A stretch of 64,000 nt of DNA. It comes from Mediterranea massiliensis (GTDB lineage Bacteria > Bacteroidota > Bacteroidia > Bacteroidales > Bacteroidaceae). Every line of letters begins with the position of its first letter. Positions within the stretch are counted from its first letter, which is position 1. The DNA lies in the NCBI GenBank assembly GCA_015060695.1, contig SUYA01000004.1, positions 62,001 to 126,000 of the forward strand, read 5' to 3'. Below the pieces are notes generated by a model. It was not told the origin of the DNA and ran no database searches. It was given only the letters and a program-made list of their open reading frames with translations. Shown piece by piece: positions 28,197 through 36,156 of this stretch. Position numbers and translations under genes: made by a program.

Positions 28197-28248
28197 AAAA
28201 ATCTCCTTAGTATAAATTCATTTAGAATTTATACTAAGGAGATTTTTT
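28197..28248. terminator. Long bidirectional terminator after the ABC-F gene
   Basis: About 22 bp of perfect stem: 28198-28219 pairs with 28225-28246 around a 5-nt loop, followed by TTTTTT on the right and preceded by an A-run on the left. It may also stop the leftward LRR gene. Confidence 0.92.
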
Positions 28249-28269
28249 GCTATCTGCTATGGCTTTACT

Positions 28270-29328
28270 TTATTGATAGGATAATTTACTTTCTTCTTCT
28301 CCAAAAATCTTATCACCCAAAGTCGTAATTCTTTTGCCGGTTGCAATAACCTTTTTTAATCGTTCGCAATCCATAAATGCACCAAACTCTATGGCTGTTA
28401 CCGATGCTGGAAGTATTATGTCACCACTTAAGCGAACACATCCACTGAAGGCTCGTTGACATATTTTATTCAGTTGGTTTGGCAGTTCGATTCTTAATAG
28501 AAATTTCTTTTGAGTAAATGTATATTCTGGGATTTCAGTAGCGTTGCTATGTTTGATGTCAATACTTGTCAGGTTTGGCATGTAGTCGCGGATTAGTAAG
28601 AAATCAGCTTCATCAAGTTTTCCTTCAATAGTAAGAATATTAATCTCGTGTGGCTGTAATCCTCTTATAGCCAACTCATTAATTAAACTGCTTTGATTAT
28701 CAATGTTCAGATGCAGAATAGTAGGATTCCCGTTGATGATAGCAAAGCCCTTCCATTTTTCCTTGCTGCGATATGTATTGTCACTGCCATGTGGAACAAA
28801 AATGGCCGTTGTACTATCGTTCAGCGCCTCTTGGGTTAAAATAGGTACATTTCTCTTGTTTATTTGACAGGTTAATAAATTACTACATCCTTTGAATGCA
28901 TAATCATCAATTGCCTTTATCTTTTCCGGAAGAATAATTTTCTTCAATGTTTTCTTTCCATGATAGGCTTCGGAAGAATCTTTTCGGCAAAAGGCGTATG
29001 CCGGAATATGGTTTGCAGGATAAATCAAGAAGCGATCAAAATTTGTGCCTAACTTTCCTGTATAAGTAGCAATACTGGCACCCGATAAATCAATTTCTTG
29101 CAAACGCTTGAAGTCGTCACGTAGGTGGCGAAAGTCAATAGCATTCAATTTCCCGTTCAGTGTCAGGTGCGTAATTTGATTAGCCTCTTCTTCTGTAAGC
29201 AGTTCAATTAATGTACCGGCCTTGGGTACATATAGTTTCTTTTTTAGCACGTTGTTAGTTTGTGCTTGTGCTGCGATAGCAATCGTCAGTGCAATGAATA
29301 GATACTTTAGTCTCATGTCTTTATGCAT
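28270..29328 (-). CDS. BspA-like leucine-rich repeat secreted protein
   Basis: The 352-residue protein begins M-H-K-D-M-R-L-K-Y-L-F-I-A-L-T-I-A-I-A-A-Q-A, a signal peptide; the internal Met at 29316 is an equally good start. The body contains LRR_5/BspA-type repeats (L-K-K-I-I-L-P-E-K-I-K-A-I-D-D-Y-A-F-K-G-C and L-P-N-Q-L-N-K-I-C-Q-R-A-F-S-G-C). Such proteins are surface or secreted binding proteins in Bacteroidales. With the longer start it overlaps the end of tex by 8 nt, so it is probably translated from the tex transcript. Ligand unknown. Confidence 0.78.
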   Translation of the reverse strand: MHKDMRLKYLFIALTIAIAAQAQTNNVLKKKLYVPKAGTLIELLTEEEANQITHLTLNGKLNAIDFRHLRDDFKRLQEIDLSGASIATYTGKLGTNFDRFLIYPANHIPAYAFCRKDSSEAYHGKKTLKKIILPEKIKAIDDYAFKGCSNLLTCQINKRNVPILTQEALNDSTTAIFVPHGSDNTYRSKEKWKGFAIINGNPTILHLNIDNQSSLINELAIRGLQPHEINILTIEGKLDEADFLLIRDYMPNLTSIDIKHSNATEIPEYTFTQKKFLLRIELPNQLNKICQRAFSGCVRLSGDIILPASVTAIEFGAFMDCERLKKVIATGKRITTLGDKIFGEEESKLSYQ

Positions 29329-31450
29329 TGTTTATTAATTTAAGTCCTATACGTTTTCGTTCCATGTCTATTTGGATAACACGAACCAAAATATGTTGAT
29401 GAATGTTTACCACTTCGTTAGGATTACTGATGTAGCGATCGGCCATTTGCGACAAGTGAATCAACCCATTTTCTTTGATGCCAATATCCACAAAAGCTCC
29501 GAAGTTGGTTATGTTAGTCACTATGCCGGGCAGTTCCATTCCCTCTGATAAGTCATTAATAGTATGTACATTGGCCGCAAATTCAAATATTTTGATAGGA
29601 CCACGAGGATCTCGGCCGGGCTTTTCCAATTCCTCTAAGATGTCGTGCAGGGTAGGCATACCCACTTTTTCAGATAAGTAATGTTCGGGGCGTATTTTCT
29701 GTCGCAGTTCTTTTTGGTTAATCAGTTCGGCAATACTGCATCCCAAATCTTTGGCCATCAGTTCTACAATGTGATAACTTTCAGGATGTACAGCCGTGTT
29801 ATCCAACGGGTTCTTCGCTTGCGGGATGCGTAAAAAACCGGCACATTGTTCAAAGGCTTTACTACCCATTCGTGGTACTTTCATCAGTTCTTTTCTCGAA
29901 GTAAAAGGTCCATTCTCCGCCCGATAGTTAACGATGTTTTGTGCCAATTGGGGGCCAAGTCCCGAAATATAAGTTAGCAAATGACTACTGGCAGTATTTA
30001 AATTAACACCTACTTGATTTACGCAGTTTTCCACAGTTTGATCAAGTGAACGTTTTAATTTACTTTGGTCAACATCATGTTGGTATTGTCCTACACCAAT
30101 TGATTTAGGGTCAATCTTTACTAACTCGGCCAATGGATCCATCAATCTTCGTGCTATTGATACAGCTCCTCGCACTGTGACATCGTAATCGGGAAACTCT
30201 TCACGGGCAATTTTCGAGGCCGAATAAACCGAAGCTCCTTGTTCGCTGACTATGAAAACTCGAACCGGTTGATGAAAACAGAGATTCTTGATAAACGCTT
30301 CCGTTTCTCTACTGGCCGTTCCGTTGCCTATTGCTATGGCCTCAATCTTATAGGCTTCTACCATTTTGCTTATTTTAGTAGCGGCTTCTTTTGACTTGTT
30401 TACCGGTGGATGGGGGTAGATGTTTTCGTTGTGTAACAAGTTGCCTTGCTCGTCTAAACAAACAATCTTGCAACCGGTTCGGAAGCCGGGGTCTATACCC
30501 ATCACTCGCTTTTCTCCCAAAGGTGAAGCAAGTAGCAGTTGACGTAAATTTTCGGCAAATACTTTGATGGCAGCTTCGTCTGCTTGTTCTTTGCTCAATG
30601 CTGCAAATTCGGTTTCTATCGAAGGCTTTAGCAATCGTTTGTATGCATCGTTTATAGCTTCTTCAACCTGTTGTCCGCAACGATTGTTGCTACGGATGAA
30701 TTGGCGACTTAAGCGCAGGTTACATTCTTCATCATTGGGTGTAATAGTAACTTTCAAAACACCTTCGGCCTCACCTCGTCGCATGGCCAATAATCGGTGT
30801 GAAGAGCAACGTTTCAAGGGCTCTTGTACATCAAAGTAGTCTCGATAGTTGGTTGCGCTCTCTTCTTTCCCTTTAATAACTTTTGATGATATAATGGCTT
30901 GCTTGCTAAAGACGTAACGGATGGAGTTGCGTGCTTGCTCATTCTCACTTATCTGCTCAGCTATAATGTCGCGAGCTCCTTTCAGTGCTTCTTCTGCACT
31001 TTTTACTTCGTTGTTAATGAATTGGCAAGCTCGTTTTTCCGGTTGTGGTTCACGCTGTAATAATAATAGGTGTGCCAAGGGTTCTAATCCTCGTTGTCGT
31101 GCTACTTCTGCACGTGTTTTACGTTTCGGTTTATAAGGCAGATAGATGTCTTCCAATTCGGTACTCTCCCATGTAGCCTCTATGCGCAGTTTCAATTCTT
31201 GGGTAAGTTTACCTTGTTCTTCAATGGTCTTCAAGATTGTTTCTTTGCGCTTGGCAGTTTCGGTAAGTTTCTCATATTGTAATTTTATATTTTCTATTTG
31301 TACCTCATTCAATCCTCCGGTTATCTCCTTGCGGTAGCGGCTGATGAAGGGAATAGTAGCTCCATCATGCAGCAATATTAATGTCTTTTCCACTTGCCTC
31401 TCGGATAATTGAAGTCGGTTTGCTATATGTCGATTGAAGAATTTTTCCAT
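29321..31450 (-). CDS. tex: Tex-family RNA-binding transcription accessory protein
   Basis: The 709-residue protein has the Tex arrangement. An N-terminal helical domain (S-E-R-Q-V-E-K-T-L-I-L-L-H-D-G-A-T-I-P-F) leads into a YqgF-like RNase H fold (V-M-G-I-D-P-G-F-R-T-G-C-K). Helix-hairpin-helix repeats follow (L-L-T-Y-I-S-G-L-G-P-Q-L-A-Q-N-I-V), and a C-terminal S1 domain (G-M-E-L-P-G-I-V-T-N-I-T-N-F-G-A-F-V-D-I-G) is within residues 630-705. Tex binds nucleic acid and is linked to transcription and stress tolerance. The length is close to the E. coli YhgF core. It shares a transcript with the downstream LRR gene. Confidence 0.95.
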   Translation of the reverse strand: MEKFFNRHIANRLQLSERQVEKTLILLHDGATIPFISRYRKEITGGLNEVQIENIKLQYEKLTETAKRKETILKTIEEQGKLTQELKLRIEATWESTELEDIYLPYKPKRKTRAEVARQRGLEPLAHLLLLQREPQPEKRACQFINNEVKSAEEALKGARDIIAEQISENEQARNSIRYVFSKQAIISSKVIKGKEESATNYRDYFDVQEPLKRCSSHRLLAMRRGEAEGVLKVTITPNDEECNLRLSRQFIRSNNRCGQQVEEAINDAYKRLLKPSIETEFAALSKEQADEAAIKVFAENLRQLLLASPLGEKRVMGIDPGFRTGCKIVCLDEQGNLLHNENIYPHPPVNKSKEAATKISKMVEAYKIEAIAIGNGTASRETEAFIKNLCFHQPVRVFIVSEQGASVYSASKIAREEFPDYDVTVRGAVSIARRLMDPLAELVKIDPKSIGVGQYQHDVDQSKLKRSLDQTVENCVNQVGVNLNTASSHLLTYISGLGPQLAQNIVNYRAENGPFTSRKELMKVPRMGSKAFEQCAGFLRIPQAKNPLDNTAVHPESYHIVELMAKDLGCSIAELINQKELRQKIRPEHYLSEKVGMPTLHDILEELEKPGRDPRGPIKIFEFAANVHTINDLSEGMELPGIVTNITNFGAFVDIGIKENGLIHLSQMADRYISNPNEVVNIHQHILVRVIQIDMERKRIGLKLINNA

Positions 31451-31475
31451 TGTTGCTTGTTAGTTGAATAGATTG

Positions 31476-31483
31476 CAAAAGTA
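31476..31483 (-). promoter_or_regulatory. -7 box of the tex promoter
   Basis: Read leftward this is TACTTTTG, 25 nt before the tex ATG. No -33 match was seen. Confidence 0.5.
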
Positions 31484-31491
31484 CAAAAACT

Positions 31492-31523
31492 ATTGTGGTT
31501 TTAAGAATTAATTCTTAGCTTTG
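31492..31523 (+). promoter_or_regulatory. Promoter of the His-rich/TonB receptor pair
   Basis: ATTG (31492-31495, one mismatch), a 20-bp gap and TAGCTTTG (31516-31523). It lies 31 nt before the GTG start at 31555. Confidence 0.6.
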
Positions 31524-31554
31524 CAGCGATTTTTAACAAAAGTGCTTTTTTAGC

Positions 31555-31896
31555 GTGAAACATTCAATCAGACATATTGCCTTGTCTATATCATTGCTGA
31601 TATTATTTGTTGGCTATCAAGTCTGCATTACTTCGTTTACACACGTTCACTATGTTAACGGAGTGCTGATTTCACACTCTCACCCTTTTGCGGATGACGA
31701 GCACTCACACCAGAAGACGGAGTTCTCATTGATAGCTACTCTTTCTCAATTCTCTACTTTAGCATTCGAGGATTCCAATACGGTTGCTCCCTTATGGCAA
31801 TTGTTGGCCGAAGTTAACTTGGGTTTCGTGGTAGATGCTTTACCCATCCACGTTTCTTGTTATATCTCTTTACGTGCTCCTCCGGTTGTCCTTTAG
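31555..31896 (+). CDS. Small His-rich membrane or periplasmic protein
   Basis: The 113-residue ORF starts with GTG; no ATG is available upstream in frame. A hydrophobic segment (about 8-26, I-A-L-S-I-S-L-L-I-L-F-V-G) is followed by a His-rich stretch: His30, 32, 41, 43, 50 and 52 within 23 residues (T-H-V-H-Y, S-H-S-H-P-F, E-H-S-H). It sits 75 nt upstream of a TonB-dependent receptor and shares its promoter. Small His-rich partners next to metal receptors are a known theme (DUF2946 with copper receptors, for instance), but I do not recognise this family. A metal-handling role is inference. Confidence 0.65.
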   Translation: MKHSIRHIALSISLLILFVGYQVCITSFTHVHYVNGVLISHSHPFADDEHSHQKTEFSLIATLSQFSTLAFEDSNTVAPLWQLLAEVNLGFVVDALPIHVSCYISLRAPPVVL

Positions 31897-31971
31897 AAAA
31901 AGCTTATTACATCCCTTTACGGGAATATAAATTAACGGACAACATACAATTTAATACATTAAGAATATTTA

Positions 31972-34257
31972 ATGAAGAAATATATTTTTTCGTTGATGCT
32001 CGTTGTTATGAGCATCAACACAATTCGTGCGGTTACTCCGATAAAAGAAGGTAACCAAATAGTAGGTCATGTAATAGAGAAAGGAAGCGAAGAAAATGTA
32101 CCTTATGCTGCAGTCCTAATTGTAGGCACCGATTTGGGAACTACATCTAACGAGGATGGCCAATTCAGTTTTAAGAATTTGAAAGCCGGGAAGTACGTTT
32201 TGCGTGTTTCATCGGTTGGTTATGTGACTCAAGAGAAAGAGGTAATTGTATCAGATAATGCTACTACATTGATTCATTTCCAAATGGAGGAAGAGAGTTT
32301 TATGACCGATGAAGTGGTAGTGTCTGCCAATCGAAATGAAGTGAGTCGCAAAGATGCACCGATAGTGGTAAATGTAATGAGTCAGAAACTATTCGAAACA
32401 GTAAATTCTCCCGACTTGGCCAAATCACTTAATTATCAATCGGGGCTTCGTGTGGAGAATAATTGTCAAAATTGCACTTTCCCCCAAGTACGTATCAATG
32501 GGCTAGAAGGTCCTTATTCTCAGATTTTAATTAATAGCCGTCCAATAATGAGTGCTCTAAGTGGAGTATATGGCTTGGAGCAGATTCCGGTAAATATGAT
32601 AGAACGTATTGAGGTTGTACGTGGAGGTGGTTCGGCACTGTTTGGAGCCAATGCCGTGGCCGGTACTATTAATATCATAACTAAAGACCCAATAAATAAT
32701 TCGTTTCAGTTTAGCAGTAATTTCTCTAATATGGGAGGTGACGCATGGGAACAATACTATGGAGGAAATGTTTCGTTGGTTTCAAAAGACAACACCTACG
32801 GCATTGCTATGTATGAAACCTATAGAAACCGTAATCCCTATGACCGAGATGGTGATAGCTTCTCGGAAGTTGGCAAGTTGAATTCCAACACTTTTGGTCT
32901 GCGAACTTACTATAGACCCTCTCATTTTAGTCGCCTTAGTTTGGAGTATCACACCACCAATGAGTTTCGTCGTGGCGGTAATAAGTTCGATTTACAGCCG
33001 CATGAGAGTGATATTACCGAGCAAACCAAACACATTATTAATAGCGGTGGGCTAACGTTCGATCAATATTATCGGGAGTATAAGCACAAACTATCTCTAT
33101 TTACCTCATTGCAACATGTTGATCGAAATAGTTACTACGGTGCAGAAAAAGATCCTAATGCATATGGAAAGACTGACGATTTGACATGGATGATTGGTGC
33201 CATGTATGTGGGCAATTTCGATTATCTCTTATTTGCGCCTTCGGTATTTACGGGTGGTATTGAGTATAATACTAACTCTCTGCACGACATTATGACTGGT
33301 TATAATCGTGATATGGAGCAAGATGTTCGCATAGCCAGTGCTTTTCTACAGAATGAGTGGAAGTTAAATAAATTGAGCATGTTAGTAGGTGCTCGTTTTG
33401 ATAAACATAACCTAATAGATGATCTCATCATTAGTCCTCGCGTTAATTTCTTTTATAAACCTAGCGATGCCTTACAAGCTCGTCTGACTTGGTCCACAGG
33501 TTTTCGTGCACCTCAAGCCTACGATGAAGATTTACATCTGACAGCTGTAGGGGGTGAGAATGTGCAAACTGTATTGGCCGATGGGTTGAAGGAAGAGCGT
33601 AGTAATAGTTTTAGCGGGTCGTTGGATTGGACTACCCGATTAGGGCATTGGCAAGCCAATCTGTTGGTAGAGGGATTTTATACCGACCTAAGTGATGTGT
33701 TTGTTATTGAAAGTATTAGTGATGCCGTGCAAGAACGCCGTAATGGCGATGGAGCGCAGGTATATGGTATTAATCTAGATGCAAAAATTGCTCATGGTAC
33801 AGATGCTGCTTTTCAAATAGGGTTCACTGCCCAACGTAGTCGATATAAGAATGAAGAAGTTTGGACAGAATTAGAAAATGGAGAAGAATTGACCACCAAG
33901 CGCATGATGCGTGCACCAGACTATTATGGTTACTTTACTTTTACATCGTCTCCTTTGAAGAACTTCGATTTTTCGCTTTCTGGTATTTATACTGGACAGA
34001 TGTATGTGCCACATTTTGCCGGTTATATTGAGCAAGACCGAATGGAGAAAACTCCCAATTTCTTCGATTTAAATCTAAAGTTAAACTATACTTTTGTGCT
34101 GAAAGATCACATGAAGCTACAATTAAGTACTGGTGTACAAAACATCTTCGATCAGTTTCAAAAAGACTTAGATAAAGGTACTTACCGCGATGCCGGCTAC
34201 TTTTACGGTCCTACAGCACCACGTACATTCTTTATTGGTTTTAAGATCATGAATTGA
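31972..34257 (+). CDS. TonB-dependent outer-membrane receptor
   Basis: The 761-residue protein has a signal peptide (M-K-K-Y-I-F-S-L-M-L-V-V-M). A carboxypeptidase-regulatory-like domain follows (V-P-Y-A-A-V-L-I-V-G-T-D-L-G-T-T-S-N-E-D-G, about 25-115), then a plug domain (about 120-240; V-N-M-I-E-R-I-E-V-V-R-G-G-G-S-A-L-F-G) and a 22-strand barrel ending in Ile-Met-Asn. The plug has Cys165 and Cys168 (N-C-Q-N-C). Unlike SusC proteins it has no SusD partner, and it is nearer to vitamin, heme or metal receptors. It lies downstream of the His-rich small protein. Substrate unknown; a metal or metal complex is plausible. Confidence 0.9.
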   Translation: MKKYIFSLMLVVMSINTIRAVTPIKEGNQIVGHVIEKGSEENVPYAAVLIVGTDLGTTSNEDGQFSFKNLKAGKYVLRVSSVGYVTQEKEVIVSDNATTLIHFQMEEESFMTDEVVVSANRNEVSRKDAPIVVNVMSQKLFETVNSPDLAKSLNYQSGLRVENNCQNCTFPQVRINGLEGPYSQILINSRPIMSALSGVYGLEQIPVNMIERIEVVRGGGSALFGANAVAGTINIITKDPINNSFQFSSNFSNMGGDAWEQYYGGNVSLVSKDNTYGIAMYETYRNRNPYDRDGDSFSEVGKLNSNTFGLRTYYRPSHFSRLSLEYHTTNEFRRGGNKFDLQPHESDITEQTKHIINSGGLTFDQYYREYKHKLSLFTSLQHVDRNSYYGAEKDPNAYGKTDDLTWMIGAMYVGNFDYLLFAPSVFTGGIEYNTNSLHDIMTGYNRDMEQDVRIASAFLQNEWKLNKLSMLVGARFDKHNLIDDLIISPRVNFFYKPSDALQARLTWSTGFRAPQAYDEDLHLTAVGGENVQTVLADGLKEERSNSFSGSLDWTTRLGHWQANLLVEGFYTDLSDVFVIESISDAVQERRNGDGAQVYGINLDAKIAHGTDAAFQIGFTAQRSRYKNEEVWTELENGEELTTKRMMRAPDYYGYFTFTSSPLKNFDFSLSGIYTGQMYVPHFAGYIEQDRMEKTPNFFDLNLKLNYTFVLKDHMKLQLSTGVQNIFDQFQKDLDKGTYRDAGYFYGPTAPRTFFIGFKIMN

Positions 34258-34311
34258 TTATATTCCAATGGATGAACTATGTCTAAGTCGTAAGCATGAT
34301 AAGCTTTGAAG

Positions 34312-34339
34312 TATCTGTGCCATTATAGTGGCACAGATA
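34312..34339. terminator. Terminator between TonB receptor and tmk
   Basis: TATCTGTGCCA (34312-34322) pairs perfectly with TGGCACAGATA (34329-34339). The T-tail is short, so it is a modest terminator for the two convergent genes. Confidence 0.65.
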
Positions 34340-34340
34340 T

Positions 34341-35018
34341 TTATTCAATGAGCTGCATGATGCGGTGATGAATCTCCTCTTTGGGTAAGAAACATTGCTT
34401 TTCATCGCAGCAATTCACACTTAGTAAGTCTGACTGCTCGCCTAATAATTCCATGTATTCGTTATATACCTGTTGTTGGAAGTGGAGTGATGCTTCGTGT
34501 ATATCTTGTTTGCCTTTTAAATAATCGCGATCATTACCAATGCGGGTGTTTGTTAGCGATTGCTCTACAAAACTGAATGGTACATTGAGGAAAAAATTGC
34601 GATCAGGGCGGGGGAGGGAATTGTTTTTAAATTCATATTCCAATATCCATTTCTTTAGCTGAAGTTTCTCTTTTTTATCGGATAGCTTGGCACATTGATA
34701 AGCAATATTAGAATAGACAAAGCGGTCAGTTAGTACACAATACCCTTCGGATAACCATTTTTTTATGGTGTCAATGTGTTCTAAACGGTCGCCAGCAAAC
34801 AGCAAAGCTACTAACTTGGGGTGTACTTGTTCTAAAGTGCCGAATTCACCGCGTAGAAACTCGGCAATCAGTGTTCCATACACTCCTTGGTTTAACATAG
34901 GGAAGTGGATGTATTTGTAGGCCACTCCTTTTTGTTTACAGGCCTGTTTTAGTAACTCTAATTGGGTGGATTTTCCGCATCCATCCAACCCTTCTATTAC
35001 ATAAAATTTTCCTTGCAT
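34341..35018 (-). CDS. tmk: Thymidylate kinase
   Basis: The 225-residue P-loop kinase converts dTMP to dTDP. The P-loop is G-L-D-G-C-G-K-S-T-Q (about 10-19), the substrate-binding motif L-T-D-R-F-V-Y-S-N-I-A-Y-Q, and the late segment N-D-R-D-Y-L-K-G-K-Q-D-I-H-E is typical of Bacteroidetes dTMP kinases. It lies 22 nt after the Crp-type regulator gene, so the two are probably co-transcribed. Cytosolic. Confidence 0.92.
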   Translation of the reverse strand: MQGKFYVIEGLDGCGKSTQLELLKQACKQKGVAYKYIHFPMLNQGVYGTLIAEFLRGEFGTLEQVHPKLVALLFAGDRLEHIDTIKKWLSEGYCVLTDRFVYSNIAYQCAKLSDKKEKLQLKKWILEYEFKNNSLPRPDRNFFLNVPFSFVEQSLTNTRIGNDRDYLKGKQDIHEASLHFQQQVYNEYMELLGEQSDLLSVNCCDEKQCFLPKEEIHHRIMQLIE

Positions 35019-35040
35019 ATATTTCTTTTGCTATGGATAG

Positions 35041-35625
35041 TTATAGAATACCGGCCCGTACGCGGCTAAGCGTTTCGGGCGTCATTAACAGGTAAGAAGC
35101 AATGTGTACCAACGGTGCTCTTCGAATAATTTCCGGATGGTCTTGCATTAACCTGCTATATCGTTCGTGTGCCGTTTCGAATCGCCAAGCATCGGCCTTC
35201 TTTTGTGACGAAATGAGTGAGTCTTCCAGTACTTTGCGTACTAGCGCATTAATCTCTTTCGAAGTATCGGACATGTTTATCAGTTGTTGGTATGGTAGGT
35301 AGAAGAGTACACAATCTTCTAATGCCTCCATTAGCAGACGGGTAGGTATCTGTTTTAAAGTACTCTCTAAGCAGATAGCAATTCCTCCTTCGTAAGTGAA
35401 ATGTTCGGTTAAATCTTTACCATGTTTATAATAATATTGACGAATCATACCTTGGCCTACCAAGATGATGTTCTTGCAAACCTGACCTTCAACTACAATT
35501 TGTTCGCCTTTGGGGACTTCTACTTTTTGTGCTAATTCCTCGATGAAAAGTCGTCCTTCACGGCTAATGTCAGGATAAACTCGGTTTAAAACAGTATTAA
35601 TAGTATCTTTTAATAATGTATCCAT
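35041..35625 (-). CDS. Crp/Fnr-family transcriptional regulator
   Basis: The 194-residue protein has an N-terminal cyclic-nucleotide-binding-like cupin (E-V-P-K-G-E-Q-I-V-V-E-G-Q-V...F-T-Y-E-G-G-I-A) and a short C-terminal helix-turn-helix (V-H-I-A-S-Y-L-L-M-T-P-E-T-L-S-R-V-R). No Cys cluster for an iron-sulfur centre is seen. A longer frame opens at 35682, but the extra residues run through the -7 promoter box, so 35625 is chosen. That leaves almost no 5' leader. Effector and targets are unknown. Confidence 0.88.
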   Translation of the reverse strand: MDTLLKDTINTVLNRVYPDISREGRLFIEELAQKVEVPKGEQIVVEGQVCKNIILVGQGMIRQYYYKHGKDLTEHFTYEGGIAICLESTLKQIPTRLLMEALEDCVLFYLPYQQLINMSDTSKEINALVRKVLEDSLISSQKKADAWRFETAHERYSRLMQDHPEIIRRAPLVHIASYLLMTPETLSRVRAGIL

Positions 35626-35629
35626 GCTG

Positions 35630-35637
35630 CAAAGATA
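35630..35637 (-). promoter_or_regulatory. -7 box of the Crp-type regulator promoter
   Basis: Read leftward this is TATCTTTG, ending only 4 nt before the ATG at 35625, so the transcript is predicted to be leaderless or nearly so. Confidence 0.55.
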
Positions 35638-35685
35638 ATGCTTTTGTAGTAAACGGAAAGAAAAAATAAAAAAAACGCCCAAAGA

Positions 35686-35716
35686 TTTGCAGATTCAAAA
35701 ATAATATCTACCTTTG
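35686..35716 (+). promoter_or_regulatory. Promoter of the Ser-Glu-Lys tRNA cluster
   Basis: TTTG (35686-35689), a 19-bp gap and TACCTTTG (35709-35716) form a full consensus promoter 48 nt before tRNA-Ser. Confidence 0.8.
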
Positions 35717-35764
35717 CACCGCATTTGAGATAAATGTGCTTCATAACATTAAATTAAAGGGAAA

Positions 35765-35851
35765 GGAAGTTTGGGTGAGTGGCTGAAACCACCAGTTTGC
35801 TAAACTGACGTACGGGTCACCGTACCGGGGGTTCGAATCCCCCAGCTTCCG
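35765..35851 (+). tRNA. tRNA-Ser (GCT anticodon)
   Basis: Acceptor GGAAGTT pairs with AGCTTCC. The anticodon arm CAGT-TTGCTAA-ACTG gives anticodon GCT. A long variable arm (TACGG/CCGTA) confirms the class II tRNA-Ser shape. The T-arm is GGGGG-TTCGAAT-CCCCC, and CCA is not encoded. Confidence 0.95.
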
Positions 35852-35861
35852 CTCTTTTTTT

Positions 35862-35933
35862 GGTGGATTCGTCTAGCGGCTAGGACACATGCCTCTCACG
35901 CATGTAACACGAGTTCGATTCTCGTATCCACTA
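35862..35933 (+). tRNA. tRNA-Glu (CTC anticodon)
   Basis: The anticodon arm CATGC-CTCTCAC-GCATG gives anticodon CTC (codon GAG). The T-arm is ACGAG-TTCGATT-CTCGT. Acceptor GGTGGAT pairs with ATCCACT, so the first pair is G-U. CCA is not encoded. Confidence 0.93.
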
Positions 35934-35947
35934 CCTTGAAGTTATAT

Positions 35948-36020
35948 GCATCCTTAGCTCAGTTGGTAGAGCAACTGACTCTTAATCAGTGGGTCCAGGG
36001 TTCGAATCCCTGAGGATGTA
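35948..36020 (+). tRNA. tRNA-Lys (CTT anticodon)
   Basis: The anticodon arm ACTGA-CTCTTAA-TCAGT gives anticodon CTT. The D-arm is GCTC...GAGC and the T-arm CAGGG-TTCGAAT-CCCTG. Acceptor GCATCCT pairs with AGGATGT, with a G-U first pair. CCA is not encoded. Confidence 0.95.
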
Positions 36021-36056
36021 CTCTTTTTTCATAAACATTATTTATAAAGTTGAAGG

Positions 36057-36088
36057 GCGATTGTTGATACAGACAGTCGCTTTTTTTT
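36057..36088 (+). terminator. Terminator of the tRNA cluster
   Basis: GCGATTGT (36057-36064) pairs with ACAGTCGC (36073-36080) with one G-U pair, followed by eight Ts. Confidence 0.85.
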
Positions 36089-36121
36089 ATGGATTAAATA
36101 GGAGTATTCAGAAATACTTTG

Positions 36122-36129
36122 TATTTTTG
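36122..36129 (+). promoter_or_regulatory. -7 box upstream of the AspT-like transporter
   Basis: TATTTTTG lies 27 nt before the TTG start at 36157. No -33 box is seen at normal spacing. Confidence 0.45.
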
Positions 36130-36156
36130 TAGTTGCTTACAAATTAGGAATAGGTT

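Noticed and set aside
31484-31554. Cobalamin or other riboswitch before the TonB receptor unit
   Set aside because: Only about 30 nt separate the promoter from the first start codon and 75 nt lie between the two genes; no conserved aptamer core was seen.
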